A DNA stretch of 64,000 bases from DZBG01 sp049241565 (lineage in GTDB: Bacteria; Bdellovibrionota; Bacteriovoracia; Bacteriovoracales; Bacteriovoracaceae). A program made the translations under genes and the position numbers. The first letter of the stretch is position 1. Each line of letters begins with the position of its first letter. The notes under the pieces are model-generated. The model did not search any database. It worked only from the letters and a program-made list of their open reading frames with translations, and was not told where the DNA came from. The stretch is from the NCBI GenBank assembly GCA_049241565.1, contig JBMLQL010000025.1, forward strand, positions 34,457 to 98,456, read 5' to 3'. Shown piece by piece: positions 1 to 11,930 of this stretch.

Positions 1-1
1 G

Positions 2-358
2 AAATTCTTCCCAGGTTACGTTCTTATTAAAATGATCATGTCTGAAAAGACATGGCACTTAGTGAAAGATACAGACAAGATCACAGGCTTCATTGGCGGT
101 ACTAAAGACAAGCCAATGCCTATTACTGAGGCTGAGGCTGCGGCCATGACTCAAAGTATGCAGGATGGCTTTAAAAAGCCCCGTAGCGTTGCGAATTTTT
201 CTGAAGGTGATCAAGTTAAAGTTATCGAAGGGCCATTTGCCTCTTTCGTGGGAACTGTGGAAACAATTTCTGAGAAAGGTAAGGTTAAGGTTCAGGTTTC
301 GATTTTTGGTCGTCCAACACCAGTAGAACTAGAATTTTCTCAAGTCGAGAAAGTTTAA
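2..358 (+). CDS. nusG: Transcription termination/antitermination factor NusG (3' part, cut by window edge)
   Basis: The frame is open from base 2, so this is the last 118 residues of a protein that is normally about 180 long; roughly 60 N-terminal residues lie outside the window. The first visible residues (FFPGYVLIKM) belong to the core of the NGN domain, which binds the RNA polymerase clamp. The C-terminal KOW domain is recognisable from the GDQVKVIEGPFASFVGTV region. NusG promotes elongation and, through the KOW domain, contacts Rho or ribosomal protein S10. Position just before rplK is the classical bacterial order. Identification is secure; only the true start is unknown. Confidence 0.95.
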   Translation, partial: KFFPGYVLIKMIMSEKTWHLVKDTDKITGFIGGTKDKPMPITEAEAAAMTQSMQDGFKKPRSVANFSEGDQVKVIEGPFASFVGTVETISEKGKVKVQVSIFGRPTPVELEFSQVEKV

Positions 359-368
359 TATTAACTAG

Positions 369-398
369 CGGGAGACGTAAGTCGTTAGCACCGAGGAG
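369..398 (+). promoter_or_regulatory. L1-type leader element upstream of rplK, overlapping its RBS
   Basis: CGG (369-371) can pair with CCG (391-393). Inside lies a small hairpin, GAC-gtaa-GTC (374-383), capped by a GNRA-type loop, leaving an asymmetric internal loop of GA on the 5' side and GTTAGCA on the 3' side. The 3' arm runs into the Shine-Dalgarno sequence GAGGAG (393-398), so the fold would block initiation of rplK at 404. The same architecture recurs before rplA. Position and shape fit the known translational target of ribosomal protein L1; that identity is inferred. Confidence 0.55.
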
Positions 399-403
399 TA
401 TTT

Positions 404-844
404 ATGGCAAAAAAAGTTACAGGCTTTATTAAGCTGCAAATTGCTGGAGGAAAAGCAAACCCATCTCCACCAATTGGACCTGCACTAGGTCAACGTGGTG
501 TAAACATCATGGAATTCTGTAAGGCATTCAATGCTCGTACACAGAAAGACATGGGAGTTACACTTCCTACAATCATTACTGTTTATTCTGACAGAACGTT
601 CACGTTCGTAACGAAGACACCTCCAGCTACTTATTTACTTAAAGATAAGTTAAAGCTTCAGTCTGGTTCTAAAAAACCAGGACACGAAGTTGCAGGATCG
701 GTTGCTGAGAAAGTTGTTACAGAAGTAGCAAAAGCGAAAGAACCAGATCTTACAGCGGCGAGTTTAGAAGCGGCGAAAAGAACTATTGAAGGATCAGTTC
801 GTTCAATGGGTCTTAAGCTAGATTATAAAGAGTACACTAAGTAA
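404..844 (+). CDS. rplK: 50S ribosomal protein L11
   Basis: The product is 146 residues and matches L11 throughout. The N-terminal proline-rich turn PSPPIGPALGQRGVNIMEF is the thiostrepton-sensitive hinge region, and the C-terminal RNA-binding domain ends with AKRTIEGSVRSMGLKL. L11 binds the GTPase-associated centre of 23S rRNA next to the L10-L7/L12 stalk and takes part in factor binding and stringent-response signalling. The start at 404 is placed 5 bases after a GAGGAG ribosome-binding site that overlaps a putative L1 target. It is 45 bases from nusG and likely shares its transcript. Confidence 0.98.
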   Translation: MAKKVTGFIKLQIAGGKANPSPPIGPALGQRGVNIMEFCKAFNARTQKDMGVTLPTIITVYSDRTFTFVTKTPPATYLLKDKLKLQSGSKKPGHEVAGSVAEKVVTEVAKAKEPDLTAASLEAAKRTIEGSVRSMGLKLDYKEYTK

Positions 845-852
845 AACTTAAT

Positions 853-886
853 CGGGAGATCCGAAAGGGTCGTTTGCACCGGAGGA
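853..886 (+). promoter_or_regulatory. L1-type leader element upstream of rplA, overlapping its RBS
   Basis: This is a second copy of the element seen before rplK. CGG (853-855) pairs with CCG (879-881), and an inner hairpin GATCC-gaaa-GGGTC (858-871) has a GNRA loop. The internal loop again shows GA opposite GTTTGCA, differing at one base from the rplK copy although the hairpin sequence itself differs. The Shine-Dalgarno sequence GGAGGA (881-886) overlaps the closing stem. Conservation of the loop with divergence of the stem argues for a selected RNA structure, most simply an L1 autoregulatory site. Confidence 0.6.
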
Positions 887-893
887 ATAGAAA

Positions 894-1598
894 ATGAAAA
901 AGATTTCCCCTAAGTATACAGCTGCTGTAAAGAAAGTTGAAAAAACTAAGCTTTACCCAGTGGCTGATGCAATCAAATTGGTAAAAGAAGTAGCCTTCGC
1001 AAAATTCGATGAAACAATCGATCTTGCTTTCCGTCTTGGTATTGACCCTCGTCACGCTGACCAAATGGTTCGTGGAGCGATCGTTATGCCAGCTGGTACT
1101 GGTAAGAAAACAACAATCGTTGTTATCGCTGGTGGCGAGAAAATCACTGAAGCTGAAAAAGCTGGTGCTGACTTTGCTGGTGGTGAAGACATCATCAACA
1201 AAATCGCTGGTGGATGGATGGATTTCGATCGAGTGATCGCTACTCCAGATATGATGGGTAAAATTGGTAAGATCGCACGTGTTCTAGGACCTCGCGGTTT
1301 AATGCCAAACCCTAAGCTTGGTACAGTAACAACTGATATCGCGAAAGCGGTTGCTGAGCAAAAAGCCGGTAAAGTTGAATACCGTGCTGATAAAAACGGT
1401 ATCGTTCACGTACCTATTGGTAAAAAGTCATTCACTGAAGAGCAGCTTACAGCTAACTTCAAGGCTGTGACTGGAGCTATCCTACGTGCGAAGCCTTCAT
1501 CTGCTAAAGGTACATATGTTAAGTCACTTGTTATGAGTGCAACTATGTCTCCAGGCGTGAAGCTTGATACTGTTGATGCTTCTAATTTGTCTGTTTAG
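894..1598 (+). CDS. rplA: 50S ribosomal protein L1
   Basis: The 234-residue product carries the hallmark L1 segments, including the PRGLMPNPKLGTVT loop of domain II and the N-terminal KYTAAVKKVEKTKLY region. L1 forms the mobile L1 stalk that helps E-site tRNA leave the ribosome, and in many bacteria it represses translation of the rplK-rplA mRNA. Two candidate L1 target structures occur in this operon, immediately before rplK and before rplA itself. The start follows GGAGGA by 7 bases. Length is typical of the family (about 230). Confidence 0.98.
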   Translation: MKKISPKYTAAVKKVEKTKLYPVADAIKLVKEVAFAKFDETIDLAFRLGIDPRHADQMVRGAIVMPAGTGKKTTIVVIAGGEKITEAEKAGADFAGGEDIINKIAGGWMDFDRVIATPDMMGKIGKIARVLGPRGLMPNPKLGTVTTDIAKAVAEQKAGKVEYRADKNGIVHVPIGKKSFTEEQLTANFKAVTGAILRAKPSSAKGTYVKSLVMSATMSPGVKLDTVDASNLSV

Positions 1599-1699
1599 TT
1601 TTTAGTTTAGTTGTTGGGGTTGAAGAAAACCGGTCTCTTCACATTGAAGTGTAAAGCCTGTCGAAACTCCCCTCCAATATTTTATAGGAGGTTTTGATT
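1599..1699 (+). promoter_or_regulatory. Probable L10-type ribosomal protein leader before rplJ
   Basis: This 101-base gap is by far the longest non-coding stretch in the rplKAJL group. Its 5' part (GGGGTT) can pair with AACTCCCC near 1664-1671 with a small bulge, enclosing a GA-rich internal region and a small hairpin CTTCA-cat-TGAAG. The strong AGGAGG site (1686-1691) follows the closed stem. Known L10 leaders occupy exactly this place and bind the L10-L12 complex to repress rplJL. The call rests on position and a hand-drawn fold, not on a covariance search. Confidence 0.5.
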
Positions 1700-2200
1700 A
1701 TGATGACTCGTACTGAAAAAGATGCAGTAGTCTCAGCAATTAGAGCGCAAATTGAGAAATCACAAGCTGTTTTCTTAACTAACCTAGTAGGTATCCCGTC
1801 TCCAGACGCCGTTCGTATCCGTAAAGGTGTACGTGCTGCTAATGGTTTCGTAGCTATCACGAGAAACACATTGTTTGCTCGTGCTGCAATAGGAACTTAC
1901 GCGGAAGAATTGCTCGCTAATCTGAAGGGATCTAATGCCGTAGCATTTGCATATGAAGATGCAGCTGCTGTCGCTAAAATCATTAATGATGCTAGCGGAG
2001 AATTTGCTGACATTATCACTGTTAAAGGTGGGATGTTAGGAACACAAAAGCTAAGTAAAGCTGAAGTTGTGGCCCTTGCTAAGTTGCCTTCACGCAACGA
2101 AATGCTTGGAACACTACTTGCTACTTTCAATGCTCCAGTGTCGGCTTTTGCCCGTGTACTATTTGCTATACAAGAACAAAAAGAAAAAGGCGCTGCTTAA
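1700..2200 (+). CDS. rplJ: 50S ribosomal protein L10
   Basis: The product of 166 residues is L10, the base of the ribosomal stalk that anchors the L7/L12 dimers and sits on the same rRNA segment as L11. The N-terminal RNA-binding domain includes SQAVFLTNLVGIPSPDAVRIR, and the C-terminal helix that receives L7/L12 ends FARVLFAIQEQKEKG. ATG at 1700 is 8 bases from AGGAGG and is preferred over the in-frame TTG at 1694; a second ATG at 1703 is also possible. It is expected to repress itself and rplL through the leader before it. Confidence 0.97.
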   Translation: MMTRTEKDAVVSAIRAQIEKSQAVFLTNLVGIPSPDAVRIRKGVRAANGFVAITRNTLFARAAIGTYAEELLANLKGSNAVAFAYEDAAAVAKIINDASGEFADIITVKGGMLGTQKLSKAEVVALAKLPSRNEMLGTLLATFNAPVSAFARVLFAIQEQKEKGAA

Positions 2201-2238
2201 GCGTAATTTTGAACTATTAAAAATTTAAGGAGATCTAT

Positions 2239-2607
2239 ATGTCTATTACAAATGAACAACTAATTGAACACGTATCTAAAATGTCAGTTCTTGACCTTGC
2301 TAACCTAGTTAAAGAACTTGAAACGAAATTTGGTGTATCAGCGGCTCCTGTAGCTGTTGCTGGTGCTGCTGCTGCTGGTCCTGCTGCTGAAGCTCAAACT
2401 GAGTTCACAGTAGTTCTTGCTGACAAAGGTGCAACACCTATTAACGTTATTAAAGAAGTACGTGCTATCACTGGTCTTGGTCTTAAAGAAGCTAAAGACC
2501 TTGTTGAAGGTGCTCCAAAAACTGTTAAGGAAGGTATCTCTAAAGATGAAGCTGCTGACCTTAAGAAGAAACTTGAAGCAGCTGGTGCTAAAGTCGAAGT
2601 TAAATAA
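2239..2607 (+). CDS. rplL: 50S ribosomal protein L7/L12
   Basis: The 122-residue acidic protein has the standard three parts: an N-terminal dimerisation segment (about residues 1-35), an alanine-rich flexible hinge (about 37-53), and the C-terminal factor-binding domain with GLGLKEAKDLVEGAPKTVKEG. It recruits EF-Tu, EF-G and initiation factors to the ribosome. It is present in several copies per ribosome, which fits the strong AAGGAG site and the attenuator that separates it from rpoB. Start at 2239 is the only sensible one. Confidence 0.98.
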   Translation: MSITNEQLIEHVSKMSVLDLANLVKELETKFGVSAAPVAVAGAAAAGPAAEAQTEFTVVLADKGATPINVIKEVRAITGLGLKEAKDLVEGAPKTVKEGISKDEAADLKKKLEAAGAKVEVK

Positions 2608-2640
2608 TTTTGACCTAGATATTTTTCGGGGAATTTCTCA

Positions 2641-2672
2641 TGGAAGCGTGTGTAAACATGCTTCCATTTTTT
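2641..2672 (+). terminator. Attenuator/intrinsic terminator between rplL and rpoB
   Basis: TGGAAGC (2641-2647) pairs perfectly with GCTTCCA (2660-2666). Four more inner pairs bring the stem to 11 base pairs closed by a GTAA loop of GNRA type. Six T residues (2667-2672) follow directly. A partial terminator at this junction is known in other bacteria, where it lowers RNA polymerase subunit synthesis relative to L7/L12. Read-through must occur because no separate rpoB promoter is evident. Confidence 0.75.
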
Positions 2673-2714
2673 GCGTTTAGATAAAAAGCCTTCAAATACT
2701 GAGGAGTCATTAAG

Positions 2715-5700
2715 ATGACAAAAACATTCCACCCCAACTCATGGACACGTAGAAGTTTCTCTAAAAACGACTATGTGATGGATCCACCGAGTCTGATGAA
2801 ACTACAGATCAGCTCGTATGAGGATTTCTTACAAAAAGATATCCCGCCGGCAAAACGTGAAGACAAAGGTCTTCAAAATGTTTTCAAGGGTATTTTCCCA
2901 ATTTTTGACTTCAACAAGACAGTGTCTCTTGAGTTCGTGAGCTACACACTTGAAGAGCCAAAATATACTGTGCCTGAATGTAAGGCCCGTGGTCTTTCTT
3001 ACGAATCACCACTTAAAGTAACTGTTCGTCTTATTTTCTACGATATGACATCTGAGAAAGAAGATGGGCAAAAAACAATCTCATCAATCAAAGAACAAGA
3101 AGTTTACCTTGGGAATATTCCACTTATGGCCCCAACAGGGTCATTCGTGTTTAACGGTACTGAGCGCGTAATCGTTTCTCAGCTTCACCGTTCTCCAGGG
3201 ATTATTTTTGAGCACGATTCAGGTAAAAAGCACTCTTCTGGAAAGCTTCTTTATTCTGCTCGTATCATTCCTCACCGTGGTTCATGGCTTGATTTTGAAT
3301 TCGACCATAAAAACATTCTTTACGCTCGTATCGATCGTAAACGTAAGTTCCACGCTACAGTTATTCTTAAAGCAATGGGATATTCAGTTTCTGACCTTCT
3401 CAAAGCTTTCTACCCACTTGAAAAAATCAATCTTTCTGAGAAAGGTTATTCTCGTGAGCTAGATTACGATCTACTTACAGGTTCACGTGTTGAAGAGGAT
3501 ATCGTTCATCCAAAAACTGGCGAAGCGATTATCAAAAAAGGGAAAAAGATCACTAAAGCTGCTGTAAAGAAGCTTCAGGAATCAAACCTTAAGTCTCTTC
3601 CAATGAAACTTGAAGAAGTAATTGGGAAAGTAATTGCTGACGATATCTATGATGAATCAACAGGTGAAGTTGTTGCTTCAGCAAACGAAGCTCTTACTGA
3701 ATCTAAGATTTTTGAACTTATTAAAGCTGGTCACAAATCGGTAGAGTGTATCTATATCGATAACGTGAACTACTCTGATCAGATCAGAAATACACTTTAT
3801 CTTGATAAGACAAATTCATCTGATGAAGCTCTTGTGAAAATTTTCGAAAGACTTCGCCCAGGTGAACCACCGACAGCTGAAGCTGCGGATAACCTATTTA
3901 AAGGTTTATTCTTCAATGCTGTAAAATACGATTTATCTCGTGTTGGACGTATGAAGATTAACTATAAATTCGGATTAAACGTTCCTGTTGAGAACACTGT
4001 TCTCACTAAGGAAGATATCCTTATGACTGTTAAGTATCTTGTTGATCTTAACAACGGTAAAGGTCAAGTTGATGATATTGACCACCTTGGTAACCGTCGT
4101 GTACGCGCCGTAGGTGAGCTTCTTGAAAATCAATTCCGTGTTGGTCTAGTAAGAATGGAAAGAGCTGTTAAAGAAAGAATGGCCATCCAGGAACTAGATA
4201 CAATGATGCCTCATGATCTCGTAAATCAAAAACCAGTTGCTGCTGCAGTTAAAGAATTCTTTGGCTCATCTCAATTGTCTCAGTTTATGGATCAAACAAA
4301 CCCACTATCTGAAGTCACTCACAAGCGTCGTCTTTCGGCCCTTGGACCAGGTGGTTTAACTCGTGAGAGAGCAGGGTTTGAAGTACGTGACGTTCACGCG
4401 ACTCACTACGGACGTATGTGTCCGATTGAGACGCCGGAAGGACCAAACATTGGTCTAATTACGTCACTTGCAACTTACGCAAAAGTTTCTGAGTACGGAT
4501 TTATTGAAACTCCTTATAGAGTTGTAAATGAAGATCGTTCTCTAGTTAAAAATGTGAAGTACTTCTCATCTTTCGAAGAAGAAGGAAAAATTATCGCTCA
4601 AGCTGATAACAGCTCAGTGAAAAATGGAAAAATTGACGGACATTTAGTTCCGGCACGTAAGCAAGGTGAACTTGCTCTCGTTGATGCAACTGAAGTTGAT
4701 CTTATGGACGTTTCACCGTCTCAGATGATCTCGATTGCAACATCACTTATTCCATTCCTTGAGCATGATGATGCTAACCGTGCCCTAATGGGATCAAACA
4801 TGATGAGACAGGCCGTGCCTGTTATCAGAACTGATGCTCCTCTTGTAGGTACTGGTGTTGAAGCGAAAGTTGCTCACGATTCAGGAGCTATTCTTTTTGC
4901 TGAGTACGACGGAAAAGTAATCTTTGTTGATTCTAACCGTATCGTTATTCAGAGAGATAACTTCAAAGAAGATCAATCAGGTGTAGATATCTATAAACTG
5001 ATCAAGTATCAGCGTTCTAACCAGAATACATCAATCAACCAACGCGCTCTTGTTAAAGAAGGCGATATCGTTAAGGTTGGAGATGTTATTGCTGATGGCC
5101 CGGGTACTCAGTTTGGTGACCTTGCCCTTGGACAAAACGTTCTTGTAGCGTTCATGCCATGGGGTGGATACAACTACGAAGATTCAATTCTTATCTCTGA
5201 GATGATGCTTGCTCGTGACGTGTTCACGACAGTTCACATCGAGTCATACGAAGTTGAAGCTCGTGATACTAAACTTGGTAAAGAAGAAATCACTCGCGAT
5301 ATTCCAAACGTATCAGAAGAAGCTCTTAAAGATCTTGATGATGCTGGTGTTATTCGTGTTGGTGCGATCATTAAACCAGGGGATATCCTTGTTGGTAAGA
5401 TCACTCCAAAAGGTGAAACTCAACTTTCTCCAGAAGAAAAACTTCTTAAGGCTATCTTCGGTGATAAGGCCGGAGATGTTAAAGATACTTCACTTCGCGT
5501 TCCTTCATCGGTTCGTGGAACAGTTATCGACGCTCACGTGTTTACACGTGAAGGTGTTGAGCTAGATACTCGCTCAAAAGCAATTATCGAGCGCGAAACA
5601 TCTCTTGTTCGTCGTGATGAAGCTATCGAGATTAAAGCTATTCAACGTTCAGCAATTAAGAAAATTGCTGAGATGCTTGGTGGTGCAGTAACTGAAGATA

Positions 5701-6836
5701 AACTCGTTTCTGAAGATGGTTCATCTGAACTTCTTAAGAAAGGATCTAAAATTACTGAAGAAGTTCTTTACTCAATTCCTTTCGAACTTATTGGATACCT
5801 TCCACTTAAGGCCGATATGGAAGAAAAATTATCTGAATACTTTGCTGATATTCGTAACCGTATTAATCGTGTTCGTTCAAAAGCAAACGAAGAGATTGCA
5901 AAACTTCACAAAGGTGATGAGCTTCCTCCTGGTGTTATCAAGAAAGTGGTTGTTTACATCGCCATTAAGCGTAAGCTTCAGGCCGGTGATAAAATGGCCG
6001 GACGTCACGGTAACAAAGGGGTTATCTCTCGTGTTCTTCCAATGGAAGACATGCCATTCATGGCCGATGGTCAGCCAGTAGAAATCGTACTTAACCCACT
6101 AGGGGTTCCGTCACGTATGAATATTGGTCAGCTTTTCGAGCTTCACTTAGGATGGGCAGGTCGTGGTCTTGGTGAAAAAATCAAGTTCATGATGGAAGAG
6201 CAGTATGAGATTCACAGAATTAAAGATCTCATCTCAAAAATTTACAAAACTCCAGAAACTGATGCTTGGTTAAAGAAAGCTTCAGACGCTCAAGTAAAAG
6301 AGCTTGCTGAAAAACTTCAATCAGGTGTGCGTTTCTCTTCTCCAGCGTTCGACGGAGCAACTGAAGAAGATATTGAAGAAATGTTTGAACTTGCTGATCT
6401 AGATAGATCAGGAAAAGTAACACTTTTCGACGGTATTACAGGGGATGCTTTCTCAGAAGAAGTAACTGTTGGTTCAATGTATATGTTGAAACTTCACCAC
6501 TTAGTAGATGAGAAGATCCACGCTCGTTCAACTGGACCTTACTCTCTCGTAACTCAGCAGCCGCTTGGTGGTAAAGCTCAGTTCGGAGGTCAGCGTCTAG
6601 GGGAAATGGAAGTTTGGGCACTTGAGGCCTACGGAGCAGCTTATACTCTTCAAGAGTTCCTAACTGTGAAGTCGGATGATGTTGTTGGGCGTACAAGAAT
6701 GTATGAATCGATTGTTAAAGGTGAGCAGGTTCTTGAACCAGGTCTACCTGAATCATTTAACGTTCTTATTCGCGAGCTTCAGGCACTTTCACTTGATGTG
6801 AAGCTTGAAGAACCAAACGTAGAACCTAGTCTTTAA
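2715..6836 (+). CDS. rpoB: DNA-directed RNA polymerase subunit beta
   Basis: The product of 1373 residues is full-length beta. The rifampicin-binding cluster is at about residues 514-560 (GSSQLSQFMDQTNPLSE, then HKRRLSALGPGG), and the catalytic-site and bridge-contacting segments KMAGRHGNKGV and the C-terminal GGKAQFGGQRLGEMEVWALE are intact. Beta and beta-prime form the active-site cleft of RNA polymerase. The rifampicin pocket shows sensitive-type residues S, D, H and S at the usual places. The start at 2715 follows GAGGAG. It lies downstream of the attenuator and 24 bases before rpoC. Confidence 0.99.
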   Translation: MTKTFHPNSWTRRSFSKNDYVMDPPSLMKLQISSYEDFLQKDIPPAKREDKGLQNVFKGIFPIFDFNKTVSLEFVSYTLEEPKYTVPECKARGLSYESPLKVTVRLIFYDMTSEKEDGQKTISSIKEQEVYLGNIPLMAPTGSFVFNGTERVIVSQLHRSPGIIFEHDSGKKHSSGKLLYSARIIPHRGSWLDFEFDHKNILYARIDRKRKFHATVILKAMGYSVSDLLKAFYPLEKINLSEKGYSRELDYDLLTGSRVEEDIVHPKTGEAIIKKGKKITKAAVKKLQESNLKSLPMKLEEVIGKVIADDIYDESTGEVVASANEALTESKIFELIKAGHKSVECIYIDNVNYSDQIRNTLYLDKTNSSDEALVKIFERLRPGEPPTAEAADNLFKGLFFNAVKYDLSRVGRMKINYKFGLNVPVENTVLTKEDILMTVKYLVDLNNGKGQVDDIDHLGNRRVRAVGELLENQFRVGLVRMERAVKERMAIQELDTMMPHDLVNQKPVAAAVKEFFGSSQLSQFMDQTNPLSEVTHKRRLSALGPGGLTRERAGFEVRDVHATHYGRMCPIETPEGPNIGLITSLATYAKVSEYGFIETPYRVVNEDRSLVKNVKYFSSFEEEGKIIAQADNSSVKNGKIDGHLVPARKQGELALVDATEVDLMDVSPSQMISIATSLIPFLEHDDANRALMGSNMMRQAVPVIRTDAPLVGTGVEAKVAHDSGAILFAEYDGKVIFVDSNRIVIQRDNFKEDQSGVDIYKLIKYQRSNQNTSINQRALVKEGDIVKVGDVIADGPGTQFGDLALGQNVLVAFMPWGGYNYEDSILISEMMLARDVFTTVHIESYEVEARDTKLGKEEITRDIPNVSEEALKDLDDAGVIRVGAIIKPGDILVGKITPKGETQLSPEEKLLKAIFGDKAGDVKDTSLRVPSSVRGTVIDAHVFTREGVELDTRSKAIIERETSLVRRDEAIEIKAIQRSAIKKIAEMLGGAVTEDKLVSEDGSSELLKKGSKITEEVLYSIPFELIGYLPLKADMEEKLSEYFADIRNRINRVRSKANEEIAKLHKGDELPPGVIKKVVVYIAIKRKLQAGDKMAGRHGNKGVISRVLPMEDMPFMADGQPVEIVLNPLGVPSRMNIGQLFELHLGWAGRGLGEKIKFMMEEQYEIHRIKDLISKIYKTPETDAWLKKASDAQVKELAEKLQSGVRFSSPAFDGATEEDIEEMFELADLDRSGKVTLFDGITGDAFSEEVTVGSMYMLKLHHLVDEKIHARSTGPYSLVTQQPLGGKAQFGGQRLGEMEVWALEAYGAAYTLQEFLTVKSDDVVGRTRMYESIVKGEQVLEPGLPESFNVLIRELQALSLDVKLEEPNVEPSL

Positions 6837-6860
6837 TTTTAAAATAGGGAGCTTTGCTCG

Positions 6861-10979
<4,119 letters not shown>

Positions 10980-10993
10980 TAATTTTTGACTTG

Positions 10994-11041
10994 CTTTAGC
11001 TGGGGCCATTTGTTACAAGGCTCCAGCTAAAGTAAATTTTT
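10994..11041 (+). terminator. Long stem-loop between rpoC and rpsL, possible weak terminator or processing site
   Basis: CTTTAGCTGGGGCC (10994-11007) pairs over 14 positions with the segment 11019-11032, with one G-T wobble, around an 11-base loop. The tail is TAAATTTTT, a poor T tract, so termination would be partial. The hairpin marks the ancestral boundary between the rpoBC and str operons and ends just before the rpsL ribosome-binding site. It could equally be an RNA processing or stability element. Confidence 0.55.
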
Positions 11042-11057
11042 GAAGGAGCATTAGAAA

Positions 11058-11432
11058 ATGCCTACTATTAACCAATTAGTTAGAACTGGTCGAGTTTTAC
11101 AAAAAACGAAGACAAAATCACCGGCGCTTGCAGGATGTCCTCAACGTCGTGGAGTTTGTACTCGTGTTTATACAACAACACCTAAAAAACCAAACTCAGC
11201 TTTACGTAAAGTTTGTAAGGTAAAACTTACAAGTGGATACGAAGTTATCTCTTATATCGGTGGTGAAGGTCACAACCTCCAAGAGCATAGTATCGTTCTA
11301 ATCCGTGGTGGTCGTGTAAAAGATCTACCAGGGGTTCGTTACCATACAGTTCGCGGAGCTCTAGATGCTTCAGGAATCGAGAAGAGAAGAAAACGCCGTT
11401 CACTTTACGGTGCTAAAAAACCTAAGAAATAG
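11058..11432 (+). CDS. rpsL: 30S ribosomal protein S12
   Basis: The 124-residue product is S12 of the decoding centre. The streptomycin-related segment KKPNSALRKV and the loop KDLPGVRYHTVRGALD, which holds the aspartate commonly methylthiolated in bacteria, are both present. The lysine at the classical resistance position (TPKKPNS) is the sensitive-type residue. S12 monitors codon-anticodon pairing and binds the shoulder of the small subunit. It starts the str cluster after a strong hairpin and has an AAGGAG site; rpsG follows 11 bases later. Confidence 0.98.
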   Translation: MPTINQLVRTGRVLQKTKTKSPALAGCPQRRGVCTRVYTTTPKKPNSALRKVCKVKLTSGYEVISYIGGEGHNLQEHSIVLIRGGRVKDLPGVRYHTVRGALDASGIEKRRKRRSLYGAKKPKK

Positions 11433-11443
11433 TCGAGGAAAAA

Positions 11444-11914
11444 ATGAGCCGTAAGCATAAAGCAGAATCACGTGAAGTTCTTCCAGATCCAAAGTTTGGA
11501 GACATCCTTATTACAAAATTCATCAATGGAATTATGTATGATGGGAAAAAGTCTACAGCAGAAACTATTTTCTACGATGCCCTTGATCTAGTAGAAAAGA
11601 AAACTGGTGAAGAAGGAATTAAAGTTTTCAAAAAAGCGATGAACAATATTAAGCCAGCAGTAGAAGTGAAGTCTCGCCGTATCGGTGGAGCTACTTACCA
11701 AGTTCCTGTTGAAGTTCGTCCAAACCGTAAGCAGTCACTTGCTATCCGTTGGTTGCGTGATTATTCACGTTCACGCGGTGGTAAAACTATGGTTGATAGA
11801 CTTGCTGACGAAATCGTCGATGCAGCTAACAACCGTGGTGGTGCAGTTAAGAAGAGAGAAGACGTTTATAAAATGGCTGAAGCTAACAAGGCTTTCGCTC
11901 ACCTTAAGTGGTAA
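11444..11914 (+). CDS. rpsG: 30S ribosomal protein S7
   Basis: This 156-residue basic protein is S7, the assembly nucleator of the 30S head that contacts E-site tRNA and the 3' major domain of 16S rRNA. The GGATYQVPVEVRPNRKQSLAIRWL segment is diagnostic; it spans residues around 80-105. Length equals the short (156-residue) family form. In enterobacteria S7 regulates the str operon. The RBS is GAGG 7 bases upstream of ATG. It is spaced 16 bases from fusA, which lacks its own clear RBS. Confidence 0.98.
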   Translation: MSRKHKAESREVLPDPKFGDILITKFINGIMYDGKKSTAETIFYDALDLVEKKTGEEGIKVFKKAMNNIKPAVEVKSRRIGGATYQVPVEVRPNRKQSLAIRWLRDYSRSRGGKTMVDRLADEIVDAANNRGGAVKKREDVYKMAEANKAFAHLKW

Positions 11915-11930
11915 TCTCTCATTCTAATTC

